From the NCBI GenBank assembly GCA_937868015.1, contig CALMLW010000066.1:1-44867 (forward strand): a stretch of 44,867 bases of DNA, written 5' to 3'. The notes beneath the pieces were generated by a model, which made no database searches, was not told the origin of the DNA, and was given only the letters and a program-made list of their open reading frames with translations. Origin of the DNA: an uncultured Synergistaceae bacterium (GTDB lineage Bacteria; Synergistota; Synergistia; Synergistales; Aminiphilaceae). A program made the position numbers and the translations under genes. Of this stretch, positions 10,152 to 19,131 are shown one piece after another (the first letter of the stretch is position 1; each line of letters opens with the position of its first letter).

Positions 10152-12094
10152 GCCGATTTCCCGGGGCGAAGAGATCCCTTCCGGGGGTCACGCCAGAACA
10201 GGGTCCCTCCCAGGGTGAGAGCCGCGCCCCCCAGGGTCATGGGCACCGTGGCTCCCAGGGCCAGCAACCCCGCCCCCAGGAAAACCCCCCGCTGCATCAC
10301 GTTGATCGGACGGTTGGTGTACCCCATCATGGCGTAGCCGAAGGCGAAGATCGCCGCCACGCCTCCTCCCATGGAAACCAGATTGCCCACGAGATCCTTC
10401 TGCCAGAGAAGCCCCGGATCGTAGCAGAAGGCGAAGGGCACCACGAAGGCCAGAACTCCGAGCCTCATGGCGATAAACCCCGTGGTGTTGGGGTTGGACC
10501 CCGCCAGCGAGCTCGCCGCATAGGCCGCCAGGGCCACCGGAGGGGTGATGTTGGAGATGATGGCGAAGTAGAACACGAACATGTGGGCCGCCAGCGGGGC
10601 GAAGCCGAGCTTGGCGAGGAGAGGCACCCCCAGGGCGGCGGCGAGGATGTAGGCCCCCGTGGTGGGAAGCCCCATGCCCAGGATCAGGGAGACCACCATG
10701 ATGAGCGTGAGGGCGAGAAAGGGCACGTCCCGGGCGAAGGAAAAGATGAACCCCACGAACTTGAAGCCGAACCCTGTGAGGGACACGGATCCCACCACGA
10801 TCCCCGCGGCGGCGCAGGCGATGCAGATCAGGGGGATGTTTTTTGCGCCCATGTAGATGGCGTCGAAGATGTCCCGGAGGCCCATGCGGTGCCGGGGATC
10901 GAAGAGCGAGACCCCCCAGGCGAGGGCCACCCCCACCACCGCTGCCAGCATGGGAGTGTATCCCGCCAGAAGCAGATAGACCATGCCCACGATGGGAATC
11001 ACCAGATAGAGCTTGCGACACACGACCCGCAGATCGGGGAGCTCCGAGGAGGGCATGCCCCGCAAGCCGTGCTTCAGGGCCCCCAGGTGCACCATGAGGA
11101 GCACCGCCCCGTAGTACATGAGGGCGGGAAAGATGGCTGCGATAATGATGTTCTTGTAGGGAACGCCCAGGAGGGACGCCATGACGAAGGCCCCCGCCCC
11201 CATCACCGGGGGCATGATCTGCCCTCCGGAACTCGCCACCGCCTCCACCGCCCCGGCGAAGGCCGGAGGATAGCCGATGCGTTTCATGAGGGGAATGGTA
11301 AAGGTCCCCGTGCCGTAGACGTTGGCCACCGCCGATCCGGAGATGGAGCCGAAGAGACACGAACTCACCACGGCGATCTTGGCGGGTCCCCCCGCCTGGG
11401 TCCCCGCGAGGGCCTGGGCGAGCTCCATGAACCAGCTCCCGATGCCGCTTTTTTCCAGAAAGCCCCCGAAGATGAGAAAAATCATGACATAGGCCGCCGA
11501 AACGCCCAGGGGAATGGAAAAAATCCCCTCGTTGGTGAGGTAGATTTCCTCGATGACCTCCCGGATCGGAAAGGAAAGCCCCTTCATGATCCCCGGCATG
11601 TAGTGGCCGAAGTACATGTACCCCGCAAAGAATGCGGCGATGAGCGTCAGGGGCCATCCCACCACCCGGCGGGTGGCTTCAAGAAGCAGCACCAGCAACA
11701 GTCCTCCCATGAGGAGCTGGACGTCCGTCACGGGGTCCACCTGGACGATGCGGGAGGCGATTTCGCCGTAGTTGAGGGCGCCATAGATCCCCGGCAAGAG
11801 GGAGATGGCGGCGAGGGCCCAGTCGTACCAGGGGATGCCTCCCACTTTCGCCGAAGAAGCGGGGGGAGCGGGGGCCTCGCAGGTCGGAGCTTCCAGGGTC
11901 TCTCCCGCCACGGTGCAGGGGGAAAGACGCCGGGGGTAGAGCAGAAAGGTCAGGGGAAGCACCCAGGCCAGGTGGAGGGTGCGCTGCAGATAGGCCTCGA
12001 AGTTGCCGAAGACGGCGGTGTAGAGGTGAAAGAGCCCCATGGCCACCACATAGACGTACACAAACCGGGCGGAAAAGCCCCGCAGTTCTCTCAT
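10148..12094 (-). CDS. TRAP transporter fused permease (DctQM type, TAXI-associated)
   Basis: A 648-residue integral membrane protein with many hydrophobic segments throughout. The N-terminal part (about 10-150) corresponds to the small DctQ-like module and the rest to the large DctM module: FLIFGGFLEKSGIGSWFM, SSCLFGSISGSAVANV, MGLPTTGAYILAAALG and ISNITPPVALAAYAASSLAG are characteristic. Fused permeases of this kind work with TAXI-type binding proteins to drive solute uptake with an ion gradient instead of ATP. The partner lies immediately upstream on the same strand. The substrate cannot be read from sequence; characterised relatives carry C4-dicarboxylates, glutamate and similar organic acids. 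The ATG at 12094 is preceded by GGGAGG about ten bases upstream. Confidence 0.93.
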   Translation of the reverse strand: MRELRGFSARFVYVYVVAMGLFHLYTAVFGNFEAYLQRTLHLAWVLPLTFLLYPRRLSPCTVAGETLEAPTCEAPAPPASSAKVGGIPWYDWALAAISLLPGIYGALNYGEIASRIVQVDPVTDVQLLMGGLLLVLLLEATRRVVGWPLTLIAAFFAGYMYFGHYMPGIMKGLSFPIREVIEEIYLTNEGIFSIPLGVSAAYVMIFLIFGGFLEKSGIGSWFMELAQALAGTQAGGPAKIAVVSSCLFGSISGSAVANVYGTGTFTIPLMKRIGYPPAFAGAVEAVASSGGQIMPPVMGAGAFVMASLLGVPYKNIIIAAIFPALMYYGAVLLMVHLGALKHGLRGMPSSELPDLRVVCRKLYLVIPIVGMVYLLLAGYTPMLAAVVGVALAWGVSLFDPRHRMGLRDIFDAIYMGAKNIPLICIACAAAGIVVGSVSLTGFGFKFVGFIFSFARDVPFLALTLIMVVSLILGMGLPTTGAYILAAALGVPLLAKLGFAPLAAHMFVFYFAIISNITPPVALAAYAASSLAGSNPNTTGFIAMRLGVLAFVVPFAFCYDPGLLWQKDLVGNLVSMGGGVAAIFAFGYAMMGYTNRPINVMQRGVFLGAGLLALGATVPMTLGGAALTLGGTLFWRDPRKGSLRPGKSA

Positions 12095-12172
12095 AGATCA
12101 AACCTCCCCATCTCGTGGATCGGTGGCGCCGGAGTTCCCGCACTGGGGAAGGCCGTGGTGCGCCATACGAAC

Positions 12173-12207
12173 GCGGGGAGGGCAACGGCATCCGTTCCCC
12201 TCCCCGC
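12173..12207 (-). promoter_or_regulatory. Strong intercistronic hairpin between TAXI protein and TRAP permease
   Basis: Two 16-base arms (12173-12188 and 12192-12207) are complementary with one mismatch and enclose a three-base loop. It lies 21 bases after the binding-protein stop. There is no U-tract on the minus strand, so it is more likely an mRNA-stabilising or partially terminating element that keeps the periplasmic protein in excess over the permease, as is common in transport operons. Confidence 0.55.
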
Positions 12208-12228
12208 ATCTTTTCGGAAGCGCCCGCC

Positions 12229-13209
12229 TTAGCGCACGCCGGCCCAGTACGCCGCCGCCGCCGGATGGGAGGCCACTTTTTCCGGCACCGCCTCCCCCGG
12301 AGTGAGCTCCTTCATGTCCCCCACGGCCTTTTCCAGATTTCCCTTATCTTCCCACATGGTCCGGCAGAGCGCCGTCACCAGATCGTCCGGCAGGTCCTTG
12401 CGCCCTACGATGCAGGTGTAGTCCCCCACCACGGGAACGGGCTCCGTGACGCACTTGTAGACCCCGGGCTCCACGGTGAAGGTCACCGTGCCGTAGGCGT
12501 CGGCGAGGGCATTCCGCGCCGCCTCGTCGATGGGGAGAATCACCACGTCCACCTGCTGTTCGATCTGCATCACCGTGGAGGCCGTGCCCCCCACGGAAAA
12601 GGCGAAACAGTCCAGATGGTTATCCGCCAGCAGATTGCCCCCGTCCTCGTAGGAGGAGAACTCCACCGACCCCCCCCAGGCCTTGAGGTCGTCGTAGGAG
12701 ACCCCGTACCCCTTGGCGAAGAGGGCCTTCACCACGAACTCCGACGCCGTGCCGGGCTTGAGGGTGGCGAAGCGCAGGGGCAGCTTCTTGGCCACCACGT
12801 CTCCCACGCTCTTGACCCCATTCTTTTCGGCGTAGTCCTTGCGCATGATGAAATAGGTGTACTGGCGGTAGAGGTTTGCCAACACCACCGCGTTGGGGGT
12901 GGCCTTCTTGAAGGGCTCCTCTCCCTTGAGGGCCGCCCCCACCAGGGAGGTCACCGAAAAGCCCAGGTCCCCCTTGCCGTTGTCGGTGTTGATGACGTTG
13001 GACACGCCCCCCCCCGTGCTGCTGGTGGTCTGGAGCGTCCCCTTGGTCCACAGATCGGCCAGGGCTCCTCCCAGGGCGAACCAGTTCCCCCCCGGAGGCC
13101 CCGCCATGACGCGGAGCTGATCCGGCCATCCCTCCTGGGCCCCCCCCGCGCCGGCCATGCCCACCACGAGCATGATCCCGGCGAGAAGAATTCCGAGAGC
13201 TTTTTTCAT
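12229..13209 (-). CDS. TAXI-family TRAP transporter solute-binding protein
   Basis: A 326-residue secreted binding protein. The N-terminus (MKKALGILLAGIMLVVGMAG, then an Ala-rich cleavage region) is a typical signal peptide. The mature protein begins with LRVMAGPPGGNWFALGGALADL, matching the TAXI family pattern of a Gly-rich turn that contacts the ligand carboxylate. Further family features include TGGGVSNVINTDNGKGDLGF and LPLRFATLKPGTASEFVVKAL. It delivers an organic anion to the fused permease encoded next. An ATG at 13215 would add two residues; AAGGAG is better spaced for the ATG at 13209. Confidence 0.9.
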   Translation of the reverse strand: MKKALGILLAGIMLVVGMAGAGGAQEGWPDQLRVMAGPPGGNWFALGGALADLWTKGTLQTTSSTGGGVSNVINTDNGKGDLGFSVTSLVGAALKGEEPFKKATPNAVVLANLYRQYTYFIMRKDYAEKNGVKSVGDVVAKKLPLRFATLKPGTASEFVVKALFAKGYGVSYDDLKAWGGSVEFSSYEDGGNLLADNHLDCFAFSVGGTASTVMQIEQQVDVVILPIDEAARNALADAYGTVTFTVEPGVYKCVTEPVPVVGDYTCIVGRKDLPDDLVTALCRTMWEDKGNLEKAVGDMKELTPGEAVPEKVASHPAAAAYWAGVR

Positions 13210-13278
13210 AGACATCCTCTCCTTCTCGAAAAAATTTTGCCGAGTCCGGCCTCTGGGCCGTTCCGCCGCTTGACGAAC

Positions 13279-13307
13279 ATCATGAATCCTCCGGAGAGCT
13301 CTGTCAA
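13279..13307 (-). promoter_or_regulatory. Promoter of the TAXI-TRAP operon
   Basis: On the minus strand a perfect TTGACA (13302-13307) and CATGAT (13279-13284) are separated by exactly 17 bases. The predicted start is about 60 bases upstream of the binding-protein ATG. Confidence 0.6.
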
Positions 13308-13442
13308 GAACGCTCCACCGGAGGCCGATAAAGGGGGGGAGAGTCGTTTTCCCCGCATCTTTTGGACCGCTCCGGGTGCGGCGCTCTGCCGAGAAGAGCC
13401 CCGAGGGCATGGCGTTCTTTGAGAAAATGATCTTTGTAAGGT

Positions 13443-13471
13443 TTGTAAAAAAACACTCCATTTGCTAGAAT
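13443..13471 (+). promoter_or_regulatory. Promoter at the head of the chemoreceptor leader
   Basis: TTGTAA (13443-13448) and TAGAAT (13466-13471) have a 17-base spacer. Transcription would begin near 13478, giving a leader of about 275 bases before the chemoreceptor ATG. Confidence 0.5.
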
Positions 13472-13515
13472 GTCCAAGTAAAGCGACAGAATAATGAGAG
13501 GGGATTTTCCCTTGG

Positions 13516-13540
13516 CGAAGCGCCCCCCGGGGGCGCTTCG
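13516..13540. repeat. 25-base near-perfect palindrome in chemoreceptor leader
   Basis: Twelve-base arms CGAAGCGCCCCC and GGGGGCGCTTCG flank a single C. In RNA it forms a very stable hairpin; in DNA it could be a dimeric repressor site. Confidence 0.55.
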
Positions 13541-13556
13541 GAGAGTTCTTGACAGG

Positions 13557-13596
13557 CGACGGAGGCGGAAATTTTCCCTCCGTCGTCGGGTTTTTT
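13557..13596 (+). terminator. Terminator-like hairpin inside the chemoreceptor leader
   Basis: Nine-base arms (13557-13565 and 13577-13585) are perfectly complementary, with additional GGAAA/TTTTCC pairing inside. TCGGG and six T residues (13591-13596) follow. It could end transcripts begun near 13478, producing a short RNA of about 115 bases or acting as an attenuator. Confidence 0.5.
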
Positions 13597-13754
13597 CGAG
13601 AGCTCCCGGAAGTTTTCAGACGAAAAAGAATGCTTGGTGGAGAAAAAGCTTGAAGGGAGATGATCGGAGCGGTGGCGTGGAGAAGTTGTCTCAGCCGGGG
13701 GTTCTGGAACCTCCAGCAAAAAAATATTAAAAAATAGAGAGAGGAAGGTTTTTT

Positions 13755-15851
13755 ATGTCCACACTGCGAGGTCGGTTGATCGGGGTTTTTCTGACGGTGG
13801 TGCTGGTGGCTTTGGGGGGCTTGGGATACACCGCGTTTACCCTGTCCCGAGAGGCCCTCATGGATCTCGGGAAGAAAGAAGGGGTGGCCCTGGCGAAGGG
13901 CGTGGCGGTGGAGACCAACTTCTACGTGGAGGGGGTCGCCAACCTCCTGAAAAGCGTGGCCTCCACGCCGGCGCTCCAGAGCATGAACTGGGAGCTCCAG
14001 CGCCCCGCGCTGGAGAGCGCTCTGAAGGGAACCTATGCCTTTGAGACCATTTTCGTGCTGAACCTCTCGGGCGAGGCCCGCACCCTGGACGGGGTGACGG
14101 CGAACTACGGCGACCGGGAGTACTTCCTCGCCGTGCGGGACACGGGAAAACTCTTCGTGTCGAACCCCCTGGTTTCCCGGGCCACGGGAAACAACGTGGT
14201 GGTCTTCGCCGTGCCCATCTTCGGAGAAGGAAACGCCCTGGTGGGGGTGCTGGCGTCCTCCGTCAACGCCGAGACCCTCATGGCGCTCTACAAGTCCGTG
14301 GTCTGGGGCAAGACGGGGTACGCCTTCCTGGTGGGGCGCAACGGCATTGTCGCGGCCCATCCCAATCAGGAGATCGTGGGGAAACTCAACGCGTCCGAGG
14401 TGGGGCCCTCCATTCCCGAAGCCCTCGCCGGCGGGGTGCGGGGGGCTCTGGCGGGCAAAAGCAGCGTGGTGCCTTACGAGTTCCAGGGGACGGATCGCAT
14501 GGCGGCCTTCGAGCCCGTCACCGCCACGGGGTGGGGTGTGGGACTTTCCTCGCCGAACGAAGAGTTCCTCGGCGCCGTCAACGAGCTCCGCACCATTCTC
14601 TTTCTCGTCATCGGGGTCATTGTGCTGGTGGTGGTGGCCCTCTCCCTCTGGCTCGCGGGGAGCATCTCCCGCCCCGTGGCCGCCATCGCCCACCACATGG
14701 AAGGGGTGGCTTCGGGGGATCTTTCCCGCCGGATCACCCTGTCGTCGTCCCTCCGGGAGATCCGGAATCTTGTGACCTCTCTCAATGAAATGATCGCCGC
14801 CCAGGGGCGCACCGTGGCCTCCATCCGGGACTCTTCCCGGGAGGTGCTGGAGAAGGCCGAGAGCATGAGCGCCGCCGTGGAGGAATCCCGGGCCGCCATT
14901 CTTGAAGTGGCCTCCATGACCTCCCGGGTGAGCGACCGCACCCAGGATGCCGCCGCCGCCATCGAAGAGGCCAACGCGGGCATCGAGGAAGTGTCGGCGG
15001 GGGCCCAGGCGGGAGCTCATGCGGCGGTGGCGGCGGGAGAAGAGGCGGCGGCCATCGCCACCGTGGCGAGGTCCGGCGGAGAAGCCATGGACGCCATGAC
15101 GGGGGAGATCGGTCAGGTGGCCGCGTCCCAGACCCGGGCGGATGACGCCATGCAGCAGCTGGGCAAGGCCGTGACCCAGATCGGCAGTTTCGTCACCACC
15201 ATTACCCAGATCGCCGACCAGACCAACCTGCTGGCGCTGAACGCCGCCATCGAGGCGGCCCGGGCCGGCGAAGCGGGACGGGGATTTGCCGTGGTGGCGG
15301 AGGAGGTGCGCAAACTCGCCGAAGAGTCGAACCGGGCGGCCCACAACGTGGGTACCCTCATCAACGACGTCTCGTCCCGCACCCAGGCGGCCCTCACCGA
15401 CAACAAAGAGGCCTCCACCCAACTCAGCGCCCTGGTGAACCGCTCCAAGGAAACCCGGCAGCTCATTCTGGAGATGGTGAAGAAGGTGGGCCACATCACC
15501 GAAAGCGTCCAGTCCATCGCCGCCACCATGGAGGAGCAGTCCGCCGCCGCCGAGGAGATGGCGTCGGGGATGGACCAGGTGGCCAAGTCCAGCCAGGAGA
15601 TCTCCGAGGCGGTGCGGACCATTTCGCACTCCATGGAAGAACAGGACGCCGCCATGGAGATCATCGCGGTGGCTTCCGAGGGCATGGTGTCCCTGAGCCA
15701 GGCCCTGGAGTCCGCTGTGGAAGTGTTTAAACTCGACGAGTCCTCCGGTGTGACGCCCCACCCCGTGGCGGCCCTTCCCGGGGCGCCACGGAAAATCCCC
15801 TCCTCGGGGGCGAAGGAACGGGGCGCTTCCACGCCGCCGAAGCGGCGGTAG
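13755..15851 (+). CDS. Methyl-accepting chemotaxis protein with dCache sensor
   Basis: A complete 698-residue chemoreceptor. It has membrane segment 1 (about 9-30), a large periplasmic double-Cache sensor (about 35-270, including [19 protein letters not shown] and [18 protein letters not shown]), membrane segment 2 (about 279-301), HAMP (about 302-355) and a long methyl-accepting signalling domain with the conserved tip ([20 protein letters not shown]). dCache receptors bind amino acids, organic acids or similar small molecules directly; the ligand cannot be named from the sequence. The C-terminus has no CheR/CheB-binding pentapeptide. AGGAAGG precedes the ATG. It is divergent from the TAXI-TRAP operon, so it may sense a solute related to the one transported. 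Confidence 0.92.
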   Translation: MSTLRGRLIGVFLTVVLVALGGLGYTAFTLSREALMDLGKKEGVALAKGVAVETNFYVEGVANLLKSVASTPALQSMNWELQRPALESALKGTYAFETIFVLNLSGEARTLDGVTANYGDREYFLAVRDTGKLFVSNPLVSRATGNNVVVFAVPIFGEGNALVGVLASSVNAETLMALYKSVVWGKTGYAFLVGRNGIVAAHPNQEIVGKLNASEVGPSIPEALAGGVRGALAGKSSVVPYEFQGTDRMAAFEPVTATGWGVGLSSPNEEFLGAVNELRTILFLVIGVIVLVVVALSLWLAGSISRPVAAIAHHMEGVASGDLSRRITLSSSLREIRNLVTSLNEMIAAQGRTVASIRDSSREVLEKAESMSAAVEESRAAILEVASMTSRVSDRTQDAAAAIEEANAGIEEVSAGAQAGAHAAVAAGEEAAAIATVARSGGEAMDAMTGEIGQVAASQTRADDAMQQLGKAVTQIGSFVTTITQIADQTNLLALNAAIEAARAGEAGRGFAVVAEEVRKLAEESNRAAHNVGTLINDVSSRTQAALTDNKEASTQLSALVNRSKETRQLILEMVKKVGHITESVQSIAATMEEQSAAAEEMASGMDQVAKSSQEISEAVRTISHSMEEQDAAMEIIAVASEGMVSLSQALESAVEVFKLDESSGVTPHPVAALPGAPRKIPSSGAKERGASTPPKRR

Positions 15852-16192
15852 GCCTCCGGTTCCCCGTGCTCTGGGCCTTCCGGAAAAGACCGAACTCCTC
15901 GGTCTTTTCCGGAAGGCTTTTTCGTGTCCGGCGAAGCTCTTCCGGAGGAAACAGGTCTGAAGGTCTGCCCTTACCTCGGGAGCCTTCGCCACCTCCGGAA
16001 GCCCCGCCCCTCTCTTTTAGCCCCCTGTTCGGTCCCCCTCTCCGCCTTCCGTTCCTTTTGTGTAAAATAAGGCCTTGGGGGAGGGGGCGCGTTTTTACCC
16101 CACCCGGGGGGGGATCTTTCCCCGACCTCTGAAGGCGGGATATGGCGCAAAGAGGTCTTTTCCCATTCCCCTTGATCGAAAGGAGAATCTTT
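15852..16192 (+). other. 341-base gap holding terminator and deoC leader
   Basis: After the chemoreceptor terminator (15875-15922) no gene is supported. A possible -10 (TAAAAT, 16063-16068) without a clear -35 lies about 125 bases before deoC. The stretch 16078-16120 is G- and C-rich but forms no recognisable riboswitch. Confidence 0.5.
15875..15922 (+). terminator. Rho-independent terminator after dCache chemoreceptor
   Basis: Perfect 19-base arms (15875-15893 and 15899-15917), a five-base loop, and a T-run ending at 15922. It lies 24 bases after the stop codon. Confidence 0.92.
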
Positions 16193-16900
16193 ATGAAAGA
16201 ATTTGCCGCCGGAGGTTGGACCCGGAAGACTCTGGCCGCCACCATCGATCACACCCTGCTTCGCCCCGAGGCGTCCGAGGCGGCGGTGCGCCGCCTCTGC
16301 GAGGAGGCCCGGACCTACGGCTTTGCCTCGGTGTGCGTGGCCCCCTGCCACGTGTCCCTGGCGGTGTCGTGCCTGGGGGGACCCGAGGGGGGCGTCGTCG
16401 GCACTGTGGTGGGCTTTCCCCTGGGGTATCAGGATCCCGTCATCAAGGCCGCCGAGGCCCGCCGAGCCCGGGATCTCGGGGCCCGGGAGATCGACATGGT
16501 GTTGAACGTGGGGTGGCTCAAGGAGGGGGCCCGGGATGCGGTGGCATCGGACATCCGGGGTGTGGTGGAGGCGGCGCGGGGAGGGGTGGTGAAGGTGATC
16601 CTGGAGACCTGCCTGCTCACCGACGAGGAAAAGGTGGCCGCCTGCGCCCTGGCGGAGCGGGGGGGCGCCCGGTTCGTCAAGACCTCCACGGGATTCGGCG
16701 CAGGAGGCGCCACGGTGGAAGACGTGCGCCTCCTGCGCCGCGCCGGGGGAAACCGCCTGGAGGTCAAGGCCTCGGGGGGCATTCGCACCCTGGAGGGGGC
16801 TTTGGCCCTCCTCGCCGCAGGGGCGGATCGCCTGGGGTGTTCTGCCGGGGTGGCCCTGGTGGAGGCCCTGGAGGACTCCGCCCCCGGGGCCCCATCGTGA
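16193..16900 (+). CDS. deoC: Deoxyribose-phosphate aldolase
   Basis: A 235-residue class I aldolase of normal family length. It cleaves 2-deoxyribose-5-phosphate to glyceraldehyde-3-phosphate and acetaldehyde in deoxynucleoside catabolism. Diagnostic stretches are TIDHTLLRPEA at the start, VVGFPLGYQ, EIDMVLNVGWLKEG, VVKVILETCLLTDEEK (contains the proton-relay lysine) and RFVKTSTGFGAGGAT, whose Lys forms the Schiff base, then VKASGGIRT. The ATG at 16193 has an AAAGGAGA ribosome site; an upstream in-frame ATG at 16142 adds residues unlike the family. It precedes a carbamoylase-type hydrolase by 90 bases, which together suggest use of nucleoside and base breakdown products. Confidence 0.95.
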   Translation: MKEFAAGGWTRKTLAATIDHTLLRPEASEAAVRRLCEEARTYGFASVCVAPCHVSLAVSCLGGPEGGVVGTVVGFPLGYQDPVIKAAEARRARDLGAREIDMVLNVGWLKEGARDAVASDIRGVVEAARGGVVKVILETCLLTDEEKVAACALAERGGARFVKTSTGFGAGGATVEDVRLLRRAGGNRLEVKASGGIRTLEGALALLAAGADRLGCSAGVALVEALEDSAPGAPS

Positions 16901-16990
16901 CGCCCCCCGGGCCCGACGGATTTTTTGCGGCGCGGAGGCTTTGCCCCGGGGAAGAGGGGCGCTAAAGTAAAAAAAAGGAGCGTGATCGCC

Positions 16991-18235
16991 ATGTCTTTGC
17001 CGGGGGCCGTGGATGGAGAGCGCCTCGGTCGTCGCCTGGAGGAGCTCGGGGCCGTGGGACGCGTGGTGCGGGGAGGGGTAGAGGGGGTCTGTCGTCTCGC
17101 CCTGTCGGAGGAGGACCGCCGGGGGCGCGATCTGGTGATTTCCTGGATGCGGGAGGATGGCCTGGAGGTCCGGGTGGACGCCGTGGGCAACATCTTCGCC
17201 CTGGAGCCGGGCCGGGAGGGGGAGATCCCCGTGATGGCGGGGTCCCACATCGATAGCGTGGATGGGGCGGGAAAGTACGACGGATGTTACGGGGTCCTCG
17301 CCGCCCTGGAGGCTCTCCGGGCGATCCGACACGAGGGGGGGGCCCGGCGCCGTCCGCTGGCGGTGGGGGTCTTCACCAACGAAGAGGGGGTGCGCTACAC
17401 GCCGGACATGCTGGGGAGCCTGGTGCACGCTGGCGGCATGACCCCCGAGGAGGCCCGGAATCTCCGGGGATTTGACGGCACCGTGGTGGGGGAGGAGCTG
17501 GACCGCATGGGCTATTCGGGGGATTTTCCCTGCGGGAGCCTGATCCCCGCCGCCTATGTGGAGCTCCACGTGGAGCAGGGTCCCGTGCTCTTTCGCGAGG
17601 GAACCCCCCTGGGGGTGGTGGAGGTGGTGACGGGCATTTCCTGGCAGGAATTCGAAATCTCCGGCACGGCGAACCACGCGGGGACCACCCCCATGGAGGG
17701 GCGGAGGGACGCGGCGGTGGCCGCCGCCCGGGTGATCCTCTTCGTCCGGGATCTGGCCCGGGAGATGGGGGGCGCCGCCCGGGCCACTGTGGGCATGCTC
17801 CGCCTGGAACCCGGGGGAGTCAACGTGGTGCCCGACCGGGCCCTCTTCACCGTCGACCTGCGCCACAGCGATGCCCGCGCCCTCGAAGAGATCGAAGAAA
17901 AGGTGGCGGCCTTCGGGGAGGACGTGGCCCGTCAGGAAAGAGTGGCGGTGGAACGCCGCTCGCTGGCGCGCTTCGACCCCGTCCCCTTCGACCCCGGGGT
18001 GATGGAAGCCATCCGTCGGGCCGTCGCCGACCTGGGCATGGCGTCCCGTCCCATGATCTCCGGCGCGGGGCACGACGCCCAGATGATGGCCCGGATCTGT
18101 CCCGCCGCCATGATCTTTGTTCCCAGCCGGGATGGCATCAGCCACAACCCCCGGGAGTACACTCCCCCGGAGGACCTGGAGCGGGGAGCCCGGGTGCTGC
18201 GACGGACCCTGGAGATCCTCGCCGAAAGAGACTAG
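16991..18235 (+). CDS. Zn-dependent M20-type N-carbamoyl-L-amino-acid hydrolase / allantoate amidohydrolase
   Basis: A 414-residue enzyme of the AllC/HyuC/beta-ureidopropionase family. Metal ligands are visible in order: GSHIDSV (His), GKYDGCYG (Asp), FTNEEGVRY (Glu pair), ELHVEQGPVLF (His and the family-specific EQGP) and SGAGHDAQMMA (His near the C-terminus). The family removes a carbamoyl group from ureido acids such as allantoate, ureidoglycine, N-carbamoyl amino acids or beta-ureidopropionate; sequence alone does not separate these. GGAG lies ten bases before the ATG. It follows deoC on the same strand and could act after the hydantoinase encoded near 34.4 kb. Confidence 0.88.
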   Translation: MSLPGAVDGERLGRRLEELGAVGRVVRGGVEGVCRLALSEEDRRGRDLVISWMREDGLEVRVDAVGNIFALEPGREGEIPVMAGSHIDSVDGAGKYDGCYGVLAALEALRAIRHEGGARRRPLAVGVFTNEEGVRYTPDMLGSLVHAGGMTPEEARNLRGFDGTVVGEELDRMGYSGDFPCGSLIPAAYVELHVEQGPVLFREGTPLGVVEVVTGISWQEFEISGTANHAGTTPMEGRRDAAVAAARVILFVRDLAREMGGAARATVGMLRLEPGGVNVVPDRALFTVDLRHSDARALEEIEEKVAAFGEDVARQERVAVERRSLARFDPVPFDPGVMEAIRRAVADLGMASRPMISGAGHDAQMMARICPAAMIFVPSRDGISHNPREYTPPEDLERGARVLRRTLEILAERD

Positions 18236-18236
18236 G

Positions 18237-18275
18237 AAGGCATCCCGGAGGCGAGGTCCGCCCTCGGGACGCCTT
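18237..18275 (+). promoter_or_regulatory. Intercistronic hairpin after the amidohydrolase gene
   Basis: Arms 18237-18253 and 18259-18275 pair at 14 of 17 positions, and some mismatches can be G-U in RNA. No T-run follows. It may be a processing, stabilising or rho-associated element. Confidence 0.4.
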
Positions 18276-18357
18276 CGGGTCCCCGGGGGAAGGAGACGAG
18301 GCCTTCGCTTCGGTCGATGAACCGGAGGAGAAGGCCCCAAGGGAGAGGAGGAAAATC

Positions 18358-19005
18358 ATGAAGATCTACCTGGCAGGATGCGTTTTGGCGGCTTTTTTGG
18401 CGGGGACGGCCTGGGGTGCCACGGTGACCTACCGCGAAGAGCTTTCCGGGGCGGCGAAGACCGTGGTCCCGGTGGTCCAGGGAAGCGAAGGCGAGGCGGG
18501 CGCGGCGGTGAACGCCTCGTTGGCCTCCTTGGTGGAGGATCAGGTGCGATCTCTGAAGGACGGAGATCCCCGAGAGCTCATCGTCGAGGGGCGCGCGGAG
18601 CTTTTGGAGGGCCCCCTGTGGAGCTTTTCCTTCGAGGGCATGGTGGATTTCGAAGGGGCGGCCCACCCCTCCAGCACCAAGAAGGGGGTCACCTTTGACG
18701 CCGCCTCGGGAAGGGCCCTGTCGCTGGAAGAGCTCTTCCTTCCGGGCACGGACTGGGCCCGGGCGGTGAACGCCCAGCTTGCCCTCGCCATCGACCGCCA
18801 GGTGGCCGAAGACGACCTCATGCTCTTCGACGAAGGGCATCCGAACGTGGCCGAGTACGCGGAGCAGTTTTTTCTGCGCCCGGGGGCCCTGGTGGTCTTT
18901 TGGACCGACACCCAGTTTGCCCCCCACGCCTGTGGCCAGCCGGAGTTCGTCCTCCCCCGGAACGCGTTTGCCCCCTTCCTCCGTCCGGAGTACGCCTCCT
19001 GGTGA
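18358..19005 (+). CDS. Secreted DUF3298 (RsiV/PdaC-like) protein
   Basis: A 215-residue protein with a signal peptide (MKIYLAGCVLAAFLAGTAWG). The C-terminal two thirds match DUF3298, found in RsiV and PdaC-like extracytoplasmic proteins: FEGAAHPSSTKKGVTFDAASG, then ALSLEELFLPG, and a final segment with FFLRPGALVVFW and QPEFVLPRNAFAPFL. In RsiV this fold binds lysozyme, but there is no sigma factor or transmembrane anti-sigma segment here, so the role is unknown. GAGGAGG precedes the ATG closely. The reading frame stays open past the TGA into the chemoreceptor remnant. Confidence 0.75.
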   Translation: MKIYLAGCVLAAFLAGTAWGATVTYREELSGAAKTVVPVVQGSEGEAGAAVNASLASLVEDQVRSLKDGDPRELIVEGRAELLEGPLWSFSFEGMVDFEGAAHPSSTKKGVTFDAASGRALSLEELFLPGTDWARAVNAQLALAIDRQVAEDDLMLFDEGHPNVAEYAEQFFLRPGALVVFWTDTQFAPHACGQPEFVLPRNAFAPFLRPEYASW

Positions 19006-19131
19006 CCTTCCCTTGACGACCCCCGGTCCCGGCTCTCGGGAGGATCCCCGGGGGATTTCCGGGAGACCCTCTTCCTGGTCGGAGGCCCCCGGAGCGACGA
19101 GCTGGGCGACCTGGCCGATGCTCTGGCGGTC

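Larger units (their letters stand above)
13210..13754. other. 545-base divergent regulatory region between TAXI gene and chemoreceptor
   Basis: No gene is supported here; longer frames lack codon bias, and the in-frame extension of the TAXI gene has no signal-like start. The region holds a minus-strand promoter for the TAXI operon, a plus-strand promoter, a 25-base palindrome (13516-13540) and a terminator-like hairpin with T-run (13557-13596). It also has an AT-rich stretch (13719-13740) just before the chemoreceptor ribosome site. Confidence 0.6.

Noticed and set aside
13690-13716. tRNA-like T-arm (GGTTCTGGAACC) before the chemoreceptor
   Set aside because: No acceptor stem, anticodon arm or D arm can be built around it; it is only a short palindrome.
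13206-15992. 928-codon minus-strand frame over the dCache chemoreceptor
   Set aside because: It is antisense to a receptor with full domain structure and has the repetitive Gly/His/Arg composition typical of GC-rich shadows.
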